From Paractinoplanes lichenicola (GTDB taxonomy: Bacteria; Actinomycetota; Actinomycetes; Mycobacteriales; Micromonosporaceae), in the NCBI RefSeq assembly GCF_016785085.1, contig NZ_JAENHO010000004.1:558001-622000 (forward strand): a DNA stretch of 64,000 nucleotides, written 5' to 3'. Position 1 is the stretch's first letter. Each line of letters starts with the position of its first letter. The notes below the pieces were generated by a model. It searched no databases. It saw nothing but the letters and a program-made list of their open reading frames with translations, and was not told where the DNA came from. The position numbers were made by a program, and so were the translations under genes. Positions 48,898-57,677 of this stretch are shown piece by piece.

Positions 48898-51606
48898 GTG
48901 GACAGCCGCTCGGACGATCCGGCGCCCTGGCGGCTGCTGGGTCCCGTGCGGTGGCAACCGGCCGAAGTGGACGTCGACCTGGGGCCGGCCAAGCAGCGCT
49001 GCGTGGTCGCGGTCCTGCTGATGACGCCGGGCCACAGCGTTCCGGTCGCCACGCTGGTCGACCGCGTGTGGGGCGAGCGTGCGCCGCGCACAAGCAACCC
49101 CATTGCCCCGTACGCCGCTCGCCTGCGCCGGCTCGGCGGTGCGCTCGGCCTGCTGCGGTTCGCGTCGGGTGGTTACCGCATCGAGGTGCCCGCCGACGAC
49201 GTCGATGTGCACCGCGCGCGACGCCTGGTCACGGCCGCCCGGGAAGCCGCCGGCGACGAGGGCGCCGTGACCCTGCTGCGGCGGGCCCTGGCCGGCTGGG
49301 AACCGGTCGCGCTGGCCGGGCTGACCGGGGCGTGGGCGGCCCGGGTCCGCGAGACGTTGCAGCGCGAACGGCTCGACCTGATCGCCGAGGCGGCCGAGGC
49401 CGAGGTGCGCCTGGGCCGCCCGGAGGCGGTGGTCGACCAGCTCCGGACGGTCGCCGCCGAGCACCCGACGACCGAACGGCTGACCGCGGTGCTGATGCGG
49501 GCGCTGCACGACAGCGGCCGGGTGGCCGAGGCGCTGGAGTGCTACGCGCGGCTGCGCTCGGCGGTGGCCGACGAGTTCGGCAGCGAGCCCGGCGCCGCGG
49601 TGCGGGACCTGCACGTCGAGTTGCTGCGCCGCAACCGCCGGCCCGGCGCGGGCCCGGGCGTTCCCGATGCCGCCGGGCCCGCCCAGCTGCCGTCCGATGT
49701 GGGTGCCTTCACCGGCCGCGAGGACGAGCTGTTCCGGCTGGACGAGGCGCTCGCCGACGACCGTCCGGTGGTGCTCTCGGGCACGGCCGGCGTCGGCAAG
49801 ACGGCCCTCGCGGTGCACTGGGCGCACCGCGTACGGGATCGGTTTCCCGGCGGTCAGCTCTTCGTCAACCTGGCCGGTTTCGGGCCGGACGAAGCCGTCG
49901 TGCCACCCGAGGAGGCCCTGCGCGGCTTCCTCGAGGCCCTCGGCGTGCCCGGCTCGCAGGTGCCCCGGGAGCTGCCCGACCGGTCGGCCCTGTTCCGCAC
50001 GCTGGTGGCCGGCCGCCGCCTGCTGATCATCCTGGACAACGCCCGCGACGCCGACCAGGTGCGGCCGCTGCTGCCCGGCGGGCCGGGCTCGGTCGTCGTG
50101 ATCACCAGCCGGGATCCGCTGCTCAGCCTGGTCGCCCTCGAGACGGCCCGGCCGCTCGCCGTCGGCCTGCTCGACCCGGCCGCCGCCCGCGCGCTGCTGT
50201 CCCGGCGGCTGGGCGCCGCGCGGGTGAACGCCGAGCCCGAGGCGGTGCGGCGGCTCACCGCGGCCTGCGCCCACCTGCCGATCGCGCTGGCCATCGTGGC
50301 GGCGCACGCGGCCAGCCGGCCTGACCTGCCGCTGGCCGCCCTGGCCGGTCAGCTCGGCACCGGCGACGGGCTCGACCTGCTCGACGGGCACGACGCCAGC
50401 AGCAACGTACGGGTGGTCTTCTCGTGGTCGTACCGCACTCTCACCCCGGCTGCGGCCCGGCTGTTCCGCCTGCTCGGGCTGCATCCCGGTCCGGAGGTCA
50501 CCGAGAACGCGGCCACGAGCCTGGCCGGGGCCGGCGCCGGGCCGCAGCTCGACGAGCTGGTGCGGGCCCACATCCTGGCGCCGACGCCGACGGGCCGCTA
50601 CGAGCTGCATGACCTGCTGCGGGCGTACGCGGGGGAACTGGCCGGCGCCGACGAGCCCGCGCCGGACCGCCGGGACGCCCTGCACCGGCTGCTCGATCAC
50701 TACCTGCACGGCGCCTGCATCGCGATGCGGCTCAATCACACGCCTTCCCCGCTGACCCCGCCGCCCCCGCAGCCCGGCGTGGTGGTGGACGAGATCGCCG
50801 ACGACGCCGCCGCCCTGAGCTGGCTGATGGCGAACGACCCGGTGCTGACCGCGCTGATCCGCCGGGCCGGGCCGGCCGGCTTCGACGGCCACGTGTGGCG
50901 GCTGGTCCGGGCCCGAGACCACTTCGCCGTCCGCCGGGGCCGGTGGAACGACCTGCTCGAGCTGGACGACCTCGGACTCCACGCGGCAAGACGAACCGGT
51001 GACCGTACGGCGGAAGCGCAGTTGCTGCGCAGCCTGGCCCGCGCGCACCTGATGCGGGACCACCACGACGAGGCCCGGCGACACGCCTTGACCGCGGCCG
51101 GCGTCTTCCGCGAGCTGGGCGATCGCACCGGCGAGGCGCAGACGCATCACTTCCTGGCCGACGTCCACGGCCGGATGGGGGAGCAGCGGACGGCGCTCGA
51201 CCACGCCCGCGCGTCCTTGCGGCTCTACGAGGCGGGCGACGACCCGGTCGGCACGGCCCGCGCGCTCAACGCGGCCGGCTGGTGCCACGCTGTGCTGGGC
51301 GAGCACGGTCTCGCGGTCGACCATTGCGAGCGGGCACTCGCGCTGTTTCGCGCGGCCGGCGATCGCGACGGCGAGGCGGCCACCCAGGGCAGCCTCGGCT
51401 ACGCCCGCGAGCACTCCGGCGATCCCGCGGCGGCGATCGGCCACTACGAGCGGGCGGCCCGGCTGTGCCGCGAGATCGGCGAACGCTTCTTCCTGGCCGA
51501 CACCCTGACCCACCTCGGCGACTGCCACTCGGCCCGGGGCGACGCCTCGGCCGCCCGGGCCGCGTGGTCCGAGGCCCGCGACATCTTCGCCGAGCTGCGG
51601 GTCTAA
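48898..51606 (+). CDS. SARP-type regulator with NB-ARC ATPase and TPR domains
   Basis: 902 residues. A winged-helix plus BTAD region (1-250) starts WRLLGPVRWQPAEVDVDLGPA and includes LERERLDL-type helices; then a signature VGAFTGREDELFRLDEAL leads into an NB-ARC ATPase with Walker A GTAGVGKTA and Walker B RRLLIILDNARD, followed by SSNVRVVFSWSYRTL (winged-helix subdomain) and C-terminal TPRs (repeats such as ALNAAGWCHAVLGEHGLAVDHCERAL, DRDGEAATQGSLGYAREHSGDP). AfsR-like regulators of this type sense nucleotides or phosphorylation and activate secreted or secondary-metabolite genes. GTG starts at 48871 and 48898 are possible; neither has a clear ribosome site. Confidence 0.88.
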   Translation: MDSRSDDPAPWRLLGPVRWQPAEVDVDLGPAKQRCVVAVLLMTPGHSVPVATLVDRVWGERAPRTSNPIAPYAARLRRLGGALGLLRFASGGYRIEVPADDVDVHRARRLVTAAREAAGDEGAVTLLRRALAGWEPVALAGLTGAWAARVRETLQRERLDLIAEAAEAEVRLGRPEAVVDQLRTVAAEHPTTERLTAVLMRALHDSGRVAEALECYARLRSAVADEFGSEPGAAVRDLHVELLRRNRRPGAGPGVPDAAGPAQLPSDVGAFTGREDELFRLDEALADDRPVVLSGTAGVGKTALAVHWAHRVRDRFPGGQLFVNLAGFGPDEAVVPPEEALRGFLEALGVPGSQVPRELPDRSALFRTLVAGRRLLIILDNARDADQVRPLLPGGPGSVVVITSRDPLLSLVALETARPLAVGLLDPAAARALLSRRLGAARVNAEPEAVRRLTAACAHLPIALAIVAAHAASRPDLPLAALAGQLGTGDGLDLLDGHDASSNVRVVFSWSYRTLTPAAARLFRLLGLHPGPEVTENAATSLAGAGAGPQLDELVRAHILAPTPTGRYELHDLLRAYAGELAGADEPAPDRRDALHRLLDHYLHGACIAMRLNHTPSPLTPPPPQPGVVVDEIADDAAALSWLMANDPVLTALIRRAGPAGFDGHVWRLVRARDHFAVRRGRWNDLLELDDLGLHAARRTGDRTAEAQLLRSLARAHLMRDHHDEARRHALTAAGVFRELGDRTGEAQTHHFLADVHGRMGEQRTALDHARASLRLYEAGDDPVGTARALNAAGWCHAVLGEHGLAVDHCERALALFRAAGDRDGEAATQGSLGYAREHSGDPAAAIGHYERAARLCREIGERFFLADTLTHLGDCHSARGDASAARAAWSEARDIFAELRV

Positions 51607-51616
51607 CCGGTCGAGG

Positions 51617-52279
51617 TCAGGCCCTGTCTCGCAGCCGGGGCGGGGCTGCGGCAGGGCCTAGGCGGGCGGCGATGCCGGCGATGACGACGCCGAGCTGGCG
51701 CTCGAACCGGGACTCGCCGTCCTGGCGGGCGTGGCCGCTCTCGGCCACCAGGGGTGCTCCCGCGCCGATCCGGCGGTCGCGCTCGTCGGGGGCGTAGCGG
51801 GCGGGGTCGGACTGGGCCCGCTCCTGCTCCTCGATCACGAAACCGACCACGAACGCGGTGACCAGGTCGGTCGCGTCGGCGGCGTGCGCCACCGAGACCC
51901 CGGCGGCCGTCCAGCGCCGCAGCCACGGCTCCTGGGCCTTGAGCACCTCGGCGTCGGTGATCAGGGTGCCGCTGAAGGTGCGGGCGCCGTCGCGGTGGGC
52001 GAGATATTCGGTGCGCAGAGCATGAGCGTACGAGATCAGGTCGTCGTGCCAGGAGGCGCCGGCGGGGCGGCCGGTGAGCGCCCGGACGACCCGCCGGTTT
52101 ATCTCGGTGCCCATCTCGTCGAGCAGATCCTGCTTGTTGCGCACGTGGTAATAGAGCGCGGGGGCCTGCACGCCGAGCCGAGCCGCCACCGCCCGTACGG
52201 TCACCGCCTCGATGCCGTGTTCGTCGAGCACGGCCAGCGCCGCCGCCACCACCCCGTCGCGGGTCACGCCCTTGGCCAC
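51617..52279 (-). CDS. TetR-family transcriptional repressor
   Basis: 220 residues. The DNA-binding domain is TRDGVVAAALAVLDEHGI, VRAVAARLGVQAPALYYHV and NKQDLLDEM; the C-terminal part (NRRVVRALTGRPAGASWHDDL on) is the TetR_C-type ligand domain seen in tetracycline-repressor-class proteins. It diverges from a membrane-protein gene and two TAACTAAGTTAA boxes sit between them, so it probably represses that gene. Its 3' end carries a terminator hairpin overlapping the regulator gene. Confidence 0.9.
   Translation of the reverse strand: MAKGVTRDGVVAAALAVLDEHGIEAVTVRAVAARLGVQAPALYYHVRNKQDLLDEMGTEINRRVVRALTGRPAGASWHDDLISYAHALRTEYLAHRDGARTFSGTLITDAEVLKAQEPWLRRWTAAGVSVAHAADATDLVTAFVVGFVIEEQERAQSDPARYAPDERDRRIGAGAPLVAESGHARQDGESRFERQLGVVIAGIAARLGPAAAPPRLRDRA
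51619..51659. terminator. Nested hairpin at the convergent gene ends
   Basis: AGGCCCTG (51619-51626) pairs with CAGGGCCT (51652-51659), and CGCAGCC (51630-51636) with GGCTGCG (51644-51650) inside it. It lies within the last codons of the TetR gene and 13 bases after the regulator stop, so it can serve both transcripts. Confidence 0.65.
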
Positions 52280-52305
52280 GTCGCGACCCTACCGGCTTGA
52301 CGATC

Positions 52306-52343
52306 TAACTAAGTTAAGCCACGCTCTCGTTTAACTAAGTTAA
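52306..52343. promoter_or_regulatory. Pair of TetR operators
   Basis: Two copies of TAACTAAGTTAA at 52306-52317 and 52332-52343, 26 bases centre to centre. The second extends to TTAACTAAGTTAA, a palindrome around its central base. The second box overlaps the ribosome-binding site of the membrane-protein gene, so a bound repressor would block its transcription and possibly translation start. Confidence 0.8.
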
Positions 52344-52355
52344 GGAGTGTCCGTG

Positions 52356-52925
52356 GTGCCGGAAGACCTGACCGACTTCTTCGTGGCGAGCGCCGGAGTG
52401 GCCGGCGCCCTGATCGGGCTGCTGTTCGTCGTGCTGACCGTGGCCGAGCCCCGCTTCGCCGAGAACGAGCAGGCCGCGCCCCTGCATCGGGTCCGCGCCG
52501 GGGCGGCGCTGATGTCCTTCATGAACGCGCTAACGGTCAGCCTGTTCGCGCTCGTGCCGGGCGAGCGCCTGCCCTGGGCGGCCGTCGTGGTCGCCGTCGC
52601 CGGGCTGCTGTTCGTCCTGGCCACCCTGCTGTCCCTGGCCCGCCTGCGGGTGCTGCTGTCCCGCCGCGTCCACGAGGCGGTTTTCTTGGTCGGGCTGGCG
52701 GTCGTCTTCGTCTGGCAGATCGTCACCGGGATGCGGCTGGGCGGTCACCCCGAGCAGGAAACCCTGGTCAGCACGCTCGCGATGCTGGTGGTGGCCTGCT
52801 TCGTCATCGGCGTCTACCGAGCCTGGGACCTGGTCGGCGGCCCGTCCTTCGACCTCGGTCGCGAGGTACGCGCGCTGCTCCGGTCCCGTAAGGACGCGGA
52901 TGGGGGCTCGCCGACCCGTTCCTGA
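52356..52925 (+). CDS. Membrane protein regulated by the adjacent TetR repressor, unknown family
   Basis: 189 residues from GTG 52356, which gives eight bases from GGAG; GTG codons at 52347 and 52353 are alternatives. Four membrane helices: FFVASAGVAGALIGLLFVVL, ALMSFMNALTVSLFALV, WAAVVVAVAGLLFVLATLL with RRVHEAVFLVGLAVVFVW, and LVSTLAMLVVACFVIGVYRA. No family recognised. The operator pair and divergent TetR suggest induction by a small molecule; it may export or sense it. Confidence 0.78.
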   Translation: MPEDLTDFFVASAGVAGALIGLLFVVLTVAEPRFAENEQAAPLHRVRAGAALMSFMNALTVSLFALVPGERLPWAAVVVAVAGLLFVLATLLSLARLRVLLSRRVHEAVFLVGLAVVFVWQIVTGMRLGGHPEQETLVSTLAMLVVACFVIGVYRAWDLVGGPSFDLGREVRALLRSRKDADGGSPTRS

Positions 52926-53042
52926 CCGTCTCGGGGCAGCGCGCGCGGTTTCTCGGTGCGGACGCCATCACCCCGGAGATCGCGGCCGGCCCGGAGCTTA
53001 CTCAAGTTGACGCTTGATAAAGCATCTGCTTGGGTATGGGTC

Positions 53043-53387
53043 ATGAACGCCATCGCCGAGGATCAGCTCGATGTCTTGTTCACGGCGCTCAGCGATCGCA
53101 CCCGGCGCGACATCGTCGTGCGGCTGAGCGCCGGTGAGGCGACGGTCAAGGAGCTCGCCGAGCGGTACGCCATGAGCATGCAGGCCGTGTCGCAGCACAT
53201 CCAGGTGCTCGAGCGCTCGGGCCTGGTCAGCCGCGGGCGGCATCGGCAGACCCGGCCCTGCCGGCTCGAACCGGCGCGGCTGGCGGTGGCGGCCTCCTGG
53301 ATCGAGGAGAACCGGCGCATGTGGACCGAGCGGATGGATCGGCTTGAGTCGCGCCTGGCCCGCCTGCAAGAGGGCGAGAGCCGGTGA
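53043..53387 (+). CDS. ArsR/SmtB-family transcriptional regulator
   Basis: 114 residues. The winged-helix domain has ALSDRTRRDIVVRLSAGEATV and ELAERYAMSMQAVSQHIQVLERSGLV. No metal-binding cysteine pair is visible, so it belongs to the non-metal ArsR branch found beside SRPBCC genes. The stop overlaps the SRPBCC start by four bases. Such ArsR/SRPBCC pairs are a standard module in actinobacteria. Confidence 0.92.
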   Translation: MNAIAEDQLDVLFTALSDRTRRDIVVRLSAGEATVKELAERYAMSMQAVSQHIQVLERSGLVSRGRHRQTRPCRLEPARLAVAASWIEENRRMWTERMDRLESRLARLQEGESR

Positions 53388-53818
53388 GCGACGACGAGCT
53401 GGTCTACGAGCGTACGTTCCAGGCGCCGCGCGACCTGGTCTGGCGCTGCCTCACCGAGCCCGCCGAGCTGGCGCAGTTCTGGGGTCCGCGGGGGATGATC
53501 ACCCCGGTCGACGGCATCGTCGTCGAGCTTCGGCCCGGTGGCCGCTTCGAGACGCTGATGGTCGGGCCGCAGGGCAGCTATCGGATGGTCGCCACGTTCA
53601 CCGAGGTCGTTCCGCCCGAGCGGCTTGCCTGGACCGAGCCGGCGAGCGGGATGCACACCATCAGCACGCTCGCCGACCTGGGCGACGGCCGGACCGCGGT
53701 CGTCATCCGCCAGCGGCATGTGCCCGAGGCGGCGCGCCGGCCCGAGGCGCAGGCGGGCTTCCGCACCTCCCTCGACAAGCTGGCCGAGCACCTTCTGACC
53801 CACGGAGACCGATCATGA
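53384..53818 (+). CDS. SRPBCC-domain (AHSA1-like) protein
   Basis: 144 residues. A START-like AHSA1 fold: YERTFQAPRDLVWRCLTEPA, LAQFWGPRGMITPVDGIVVEL, GGRFETLMVGPQGSYRMVAT and GFRTSLDKLAEHLL. The hydrophobic cavity would bind a small ligand. It is translated with the ArsR regulator upstream (GTGA overlap) and the mycothiol-enzyme-fold gene downstream (ATGA overlap), so the three act in one operon. Confidence 0.92.
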   Translation: MSDDELVYERTFQAPRDLVWRCLTEPAELAQFWGPRGMITPVDGIVVELRPGGRFETLMVGPQGSYRMVATFTEVVPPERLAWTEPASGMHTISTLADLGDGRTAVVIRQRHVPEAARRPEAQAGFRTSLDKLAEHLLTHGDRS

Positions 53819-54399
53819 CCTGGGTGGCACCGACCTACCTCAGCCTGGCCGACCTGCTGGCCGACGCCCCCGCCGAGACCTGGGACGCGCCCTCGCTGTG
53901 CGAGAAATGGCTCGTCCGCCACGTCGTCGCGCACGTGACGATGCCGGTCCGGCTCACCCCCGAGCAGTTCGGCGCCGAGATGGCGGCGGCCGGCGGCGAC
54001 TTCGCCGTGCTCTCCGACACCGTGGCCGTACGGGATGCCGCGCTGCCGGTCGACGACCTGCTGGCCCAGCTGCGATCGCCGCAACTGCACGCGTGGCTGC
54101 CACCAGGCGGCGGCGCGCCGGGCGCCCTCACCCACGCCGTCATCCACTCCCTCGACGTGACGATCGCGCTCGACCGGCCCCCGGCCGCGCCGCGCGAGGC
54201 CGTGATCGCTGTTCTCGACCTGCTCACCGCCGCCGGCGGCACGCTGTTCGGCGTCAACCTGGCCGACGTCCGGCTAAAGGCCACCGACACCGACTGGAGC
54301 CACGGCGCAGGCCAGCCGATCCGCGCCGACAGCGGCGCCCTGGTCGCCCTGCTCGGCGGCCGCGCGCTGCCCGACGGCCGCTCGCTTCCCCGGAGCTGA
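53815..54399 (+). CDS. Maleylpyruvate isomerase-family (mycothiol-dependent enzyme fold) protein
   Basis: 194 residues with the DinB/mycothiol-enzyme N-terminal four-helix fold: LADLLADAPAETWDAPSLCE, KWLVRHVVAHVTMPV and ALTHAVIHSLDVTIALDRP. The His residues in the VVAHVTM and THAVIHSLD segments are the expected metal ligands. Family members isomerise or dehalogenate small molecules with mycothiol. It is the third gene of the ArsR/SRPBCC operon; the substrate is unknown. Confidence 0.85.
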   Translation: MTWVAPTYLSLADLLADAPAETWDAPSLCEKWLVRHVVAHVTMPVRLTPEQFGAEMAAAGGDFAVLSDTVAVRDAALPVDDLLAQLRSPQLHAWLPPGGGAPGALTHAVIHSLDVTIALDRPPAAPREAVIAVLDLLTAAGGTLFGVNLADVRLKATDTDWSHGAGQPIRADSGALVALLGGRALPDGRSLPRS

Positions 54400-54415
54400 C
54401 CCGGGGCGTACGGGG

Positions 54416-54737
54416 TCAGGGGGTCGCCGGTGGGTCCGCGCTCGGGCTCGAGTATCCGCGGCGGGCGAAGTCCGCGGCGACGTCGTCGAAGACCGCCACC
54501 GCGAGACCCGGGCGAGCCGCGGCCTCGGTCAGCGGCAGCTCGACCTGTGGGTCATAGCCCGCCAGGCCGGTCGTTTCCTCGACGAGCCGGCCGAGGTCGT
54601 AGAGGGCGCGCACGACCCGCTCGGCGTCCGCGCCCTTGTACCAGTACGGCACGTGATGCCCGCCTCCCCAGGGTTTCGAGGGCGTCCTCCCACGACTGTC
54701 CGGCGGGCTTGTCGAGGAAAGTCAGGTCGTAGCTCAT
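54416..54737 (-). pseudogene. Broken gene, unknown family
   Basis: A frame starts at ATG 54737 with MSYDLTFLDKPAGQSW and EDALETLG, then continues in a different frame with VPYWYKGADAERVVRALYDL and TTGLAGYDPQVELPLTEAAA to the stop at 54416. The two parts look like the start and the end of one small protein, so a middle segment appears to have been deleted together with a frameshift. The ATG overlaps the pdxY stop by one base (TGATG). The missing middle could also be an assembly gap. Confidence 0.7.
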
Positions 54738-55588
54738 CAGCGCAGCCGGCGGCTGGTCAGGCCCGCGGGCGGGTGAGCGATCACGTCTTGGGCCGCGATC
54801 AGTTCGAGTTCCCGGGTGCCGGCGGCCAGTGTTGCCTCCAGGACGGCGAAGATCGAGGAGACCGTACGTTCCAGGGCCGTCGACGGCGATTTTGTCGTCC
54901 ACAGGTGGGCCAGGTAGAGGGCCGCCGTGATGTCGCCGCCGCCGTTGGGGGTGATCGGCAGCAGGGGAGTGGTGACCGCCCAGGCGCCCTCGTCGGAGAC
55001 GGCGACCACGTCGACAGTGCCTTCCGGGGCGTCGCCGTGCACGACGCTGGTCACCAGCACGTGCCGCGGACCGGTTTCCCGTACGACGTCGACCGCCGCC
55101 AGCACCTCGTCGAGCGTGGTCGTCGTGCGGCCGGAGAGGAAGTCCAGCTCGAAGTGGTTCGGCGTGATGATGTCGGCCCGGGGCACCACGACGTCGCGCA
55201 TGTACTGCGGGATGCCCTCCTTGACGAACAGCCCCCGGCCCACGTCGCCCATGACCGGGTCGCAGCAGTACACGGCGTCGGGGTTGGCCGCCTTGACCCG
55301 CTCGACGGCGTCGAGGATGACCGCGCCCACCGCCGGGTCGCCCTGATAGCCGGAGAGCACCGCGTCGGCCGTGCCGAGCACGCCACGATCCTCGATGCCC
55401 GCGATCACGTCGGCCACGTCGGCCGGCGCCAGCAGCGGCCCGCGCCAGGCGCCGTACCCGGTGTGGTTGGAGAAGTGGACGGTGAACACCGGCCACACCT
55501 CGTGCCCGAGACGCTGCAACGTGAACGCCGCCGCCGAGTTGCCGACATAGCCGTACGCCACCGAGGACTGGATGGAGAGGATCTTCAC
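54737..55588 (-). CDS. pdxY: Pyridoxal kinase
   Basis: 283 residues from GTG 55588. The family is recognisable by the opening KILSIQSSVAYGYVGNSAAAF, the substrate lid region VFTVHFSNHTGYGAWRG, YCCDPVMGDVGRGLFVKEG and the ATP-site ITPNGGGDITAALYLAHLW. The ribokinase-fold enzyme phosphorylates pyridoxal for the B6 salvage pathway. The GTG overlaps the stop of the upstream unknown gene by four bases (55585-55588). Confidence 0.93.
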   Translation of the reverse strand: MKILSIQSSVAYGYVGNSAAAFTLQRLGHEVWPVFTVHFSNHTGYGAWRGPLLAPADVADVIAGIEDRGVLGTADAVLSGYQGDPAVGAVILDAVERVKAANPDAVYCCDPVMGDVGRGLFVKEGIPQYMRDVVVPRADIITPNHFELDFLSGRTTTTLDEVLAAVDVVRETGPRHVLVTSVVHGDAPEGTVDVVAVSDEGAWAVTTPLLPITPNGGGDITAALYLAHLWTTKSPSTALERTVSSIFAVLEATLAAGTRELELIAAQDVIAHPPAGLTSRRLR

Positions 55589-56271
55589 CCGCCCATCATG
55601 ACGTCCGGTGGTTCCGCCTGGGCGGCCGACCGCCACTTGTCCAGCTCGGCCTCGTGCGATCCGGTCTCGGTCGCGCGGACGACCTGTTCTTGTGCGGCGG
55701 TCAGCGGCGTCAGCGGCCACACCGGCGTACCGGGCCGTTGGTCGTAGGCGTGCCACTGCCACGGACCGTCGAAACGCCACGCCCGGCCGTGGTGGTCGGC
55801 GACATCCGCACCGAGGTTCAGGAAGGCGTACGGCCGGAACAGCAGTTTGACGGCCATGGGGATGTCGTCGTCCGGGTCGAGGCCGGTGCCCTGCTCGACG
55901 GCGTCGGCGATCTCCGACACACCCCGGCGCAGGACGACGATCTCGCGCCGCGGACGGGGAAGCCGGCCGGTCACGAGCGGCGGGTCGAAGCTTTGCACCT
56001 CGATCACGTGCACCACGGTGGGCTCGATGCCGACCCGGCACAGCGATCCCTCCAGGAGCATCTCGGCGGCGGGCTCGGTGCTGAACAAGTCGCCGGTCCC
56101 CTTGCCGACCGCGACGGCCCCGTTCCACTCGAACCCGTCGGCGTCCGGGTCGGCCCGCCACCATGGCCACCGCAGCGACACGTCCCAGCGGGAGACGCCG
56201 ATCACGCCGGCCTCGGTGAACGGGCAGGAAATCTCCAGCACATCACCCGTACGGAGTTCGATATCAGCCAC
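55585..56271 (-). CDS. Hypothetical protein upstream of pdxY
   Basis: 228 residues, soluble. No family recognised. Visible segments are ELRTGDVLEISCPFTEAG, SLCRVGIEPTVVHVIEVQS and VKLLFRPYAFLNLGADVAD, with a tryptophan-rich middle (RWPWWRADPDADG, WRFDGPWQWHAYDQ). The C-terminal DKWRSAAQAEPPDVMMGG is short and polar. It is translationally coupled to pdxY. Confidence 0.7.
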   Translation of the reverse strand: MADIELRTGDVLEISCPFTEAGVIGVSRWDVSLRWPWWRADPDADGFEWNGAVAVGKGTGDLFSTEPAAEMLLEGSLCRVGIEPTVVHVIEVQSFDPPLVTGRLPRPRREIVVLRRGVSEIADAVEQGTGLDPDDDIPMAVKLLFRPYAFLNLGADVADHHGRAWRFDGPWQWHAYDQRPGTPVWPLTPLTAAQEQVVRATETGSHEAELDKWRSAAQAEPPDVMMGG

Positions 56272-56447
56272 GCCGAAGAGTGTGCACCAAGGTGGTGGTC
56301 AGGCAGGTTGGCCTCCTGGGCCGCGTCGATCGGCGGGGTGCGCGCCGCCGTGGTGTTTCGTCGGGGCGGCCGGGGTGGCGGTCGTCGCGTTCGGGATGCT
56401 GGTCGTGCTGGAGAACCGCCGTCAAGCGGGCCTGGCAAGCTAGGTGG

Positions 56448-56909
<462 letters not shown>

Positions 56910-57581
56910 CTATCGGGGCAGCACGCCCAGCAGGGTCGCGGTCAGGGACAGCCGCAGGGACTCTTGCAGCGGCAGGTGGAAGCGGGCCAGGTCGGGTTCG
57001 GCCTCGTAGGCGGCCCGCAGGCTGGGCGGGGGAGTGCTGTAGGCCGACAGTGAGCCGGCCAGCACCATCGTCTGCAGGCTGAACAGGGCCGCGGTGTCGC
57101 CCAGCTCGGGCAGGTGCTGGCCGAGCAGGTCGGTCATGGTGGTCAGGCGCTCGAGGGACGCGCGCTTGTAGCGGGCGACGACCTCGACGGAGACGTTGTG
57201 CTCCAGCACGCTGCCCTGGGCGCCGAAGAGGTCGCACAACACCACCCGACCGGCGAGGGAGCGGCTGAGGATCTCGGCCACCGCCTTTGCCCGTACGGGC
57301 ATGGGTTGCTTGTCGTCGACGCCGGCGGCCAGGTCGGTGGCCAGTTCCGCCAGCCACTCCCGCAGGAACAGGTCGAGCAGTTCGAGCAGCACCGCCTCGC
57401 GGGACTCGAAATAGCGCAGCACGTTCGGCTTGGCCAGGCCGACCCGGCGGCTGAGCTCGTTGAGGGTGACCGCGGCCACGGGCATCTCGTCGAGCATCGC
57501 CGAGGCCATGTCGAGGATGGCCCGCCGGCGGATCTCCCGCTGCTCCTCGGTTCGCGCCCGCTGGAAAGTCACGATCACCAC
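56910..57581 (-). CDS. TetR-family transcriptional repressor
   Basis: 223 residues. DNA-binding domain: IRRRAILDMASAMLDEMPV, LNELSRRVGLAKPNVLRYF and SREAVLLELLD. The C-terminal domain is the longer one of the YcdC/TetR group. It diverges from the SDR gene, and three TACC-N3-GGTA sites fill the space between them; the repressor very probably binds there. Confidence 0.9.
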   Translation of the reverse strand: MVIVTFQRARTEEQREIRRRAILDMASAMLDEMPVAAVTLNELSRRVGLAKPNVLRYFESREAVLLELLDLFLREWLAELATDLAAGVDDKQPMPVRAKAVAEILSRSLAGRVVLCDLFGAQGSVLEHNVSVEVVARYKRASLERLTTMTDLLGQHLPELGDTAALFSLQTMVLAGSLSAYSTPPPSLRAAYEAEPDLARFHLPLQESLRLSLTATLLGVLPR

Positions 57582-57589
57582 CCTAACTT

Positions 57590-57628
57590 AAGTACCTCCG
57601 GTACGTTGACAACGTACCGGGAGTACTT
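57590..57628. promoter_or_regulatory. Palindromic TetR operator region, sites 1 and 2
   Basis: A 39-base imperfect palindrome that contains two copies of the element TACC-N3-GGTA or its near-complement (57593-57603 and 57615-57625). It lies between the divergent TetR and SDR genes and covers the space where both promoters should be. Confidence 0.8.
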
Positions 57629-57643
57629 TAGCGTCGTTTATGC

Positions 57644-57661
57644 AAGATACCTTCGGTACTT
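57644..57661. promoter_or_regulatory. TetR operator, site 3
   Basis: AAGATACCTTCGGTACTT, containing TACC-TTC-GGTA (57648-57658). Centre distances between the three copies are about 22 and 33 bases, i.e. close to two and three helical turns, so bound dimers would sit on one face of the DNA. The site is 17 bases before the SDR start. Confidence 0.75.
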
Positions 57662-57677
57662 TAGTTGGGGAGACGAC

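Noticed and set aside
56282..56443. Possible 53-residue gene with one hydrophobic segment
   Set aside because: The N-terminal half is Arg/Pro-rich shadow-like sequence and there is no ribosome-binding site; coding status cannot be supported.
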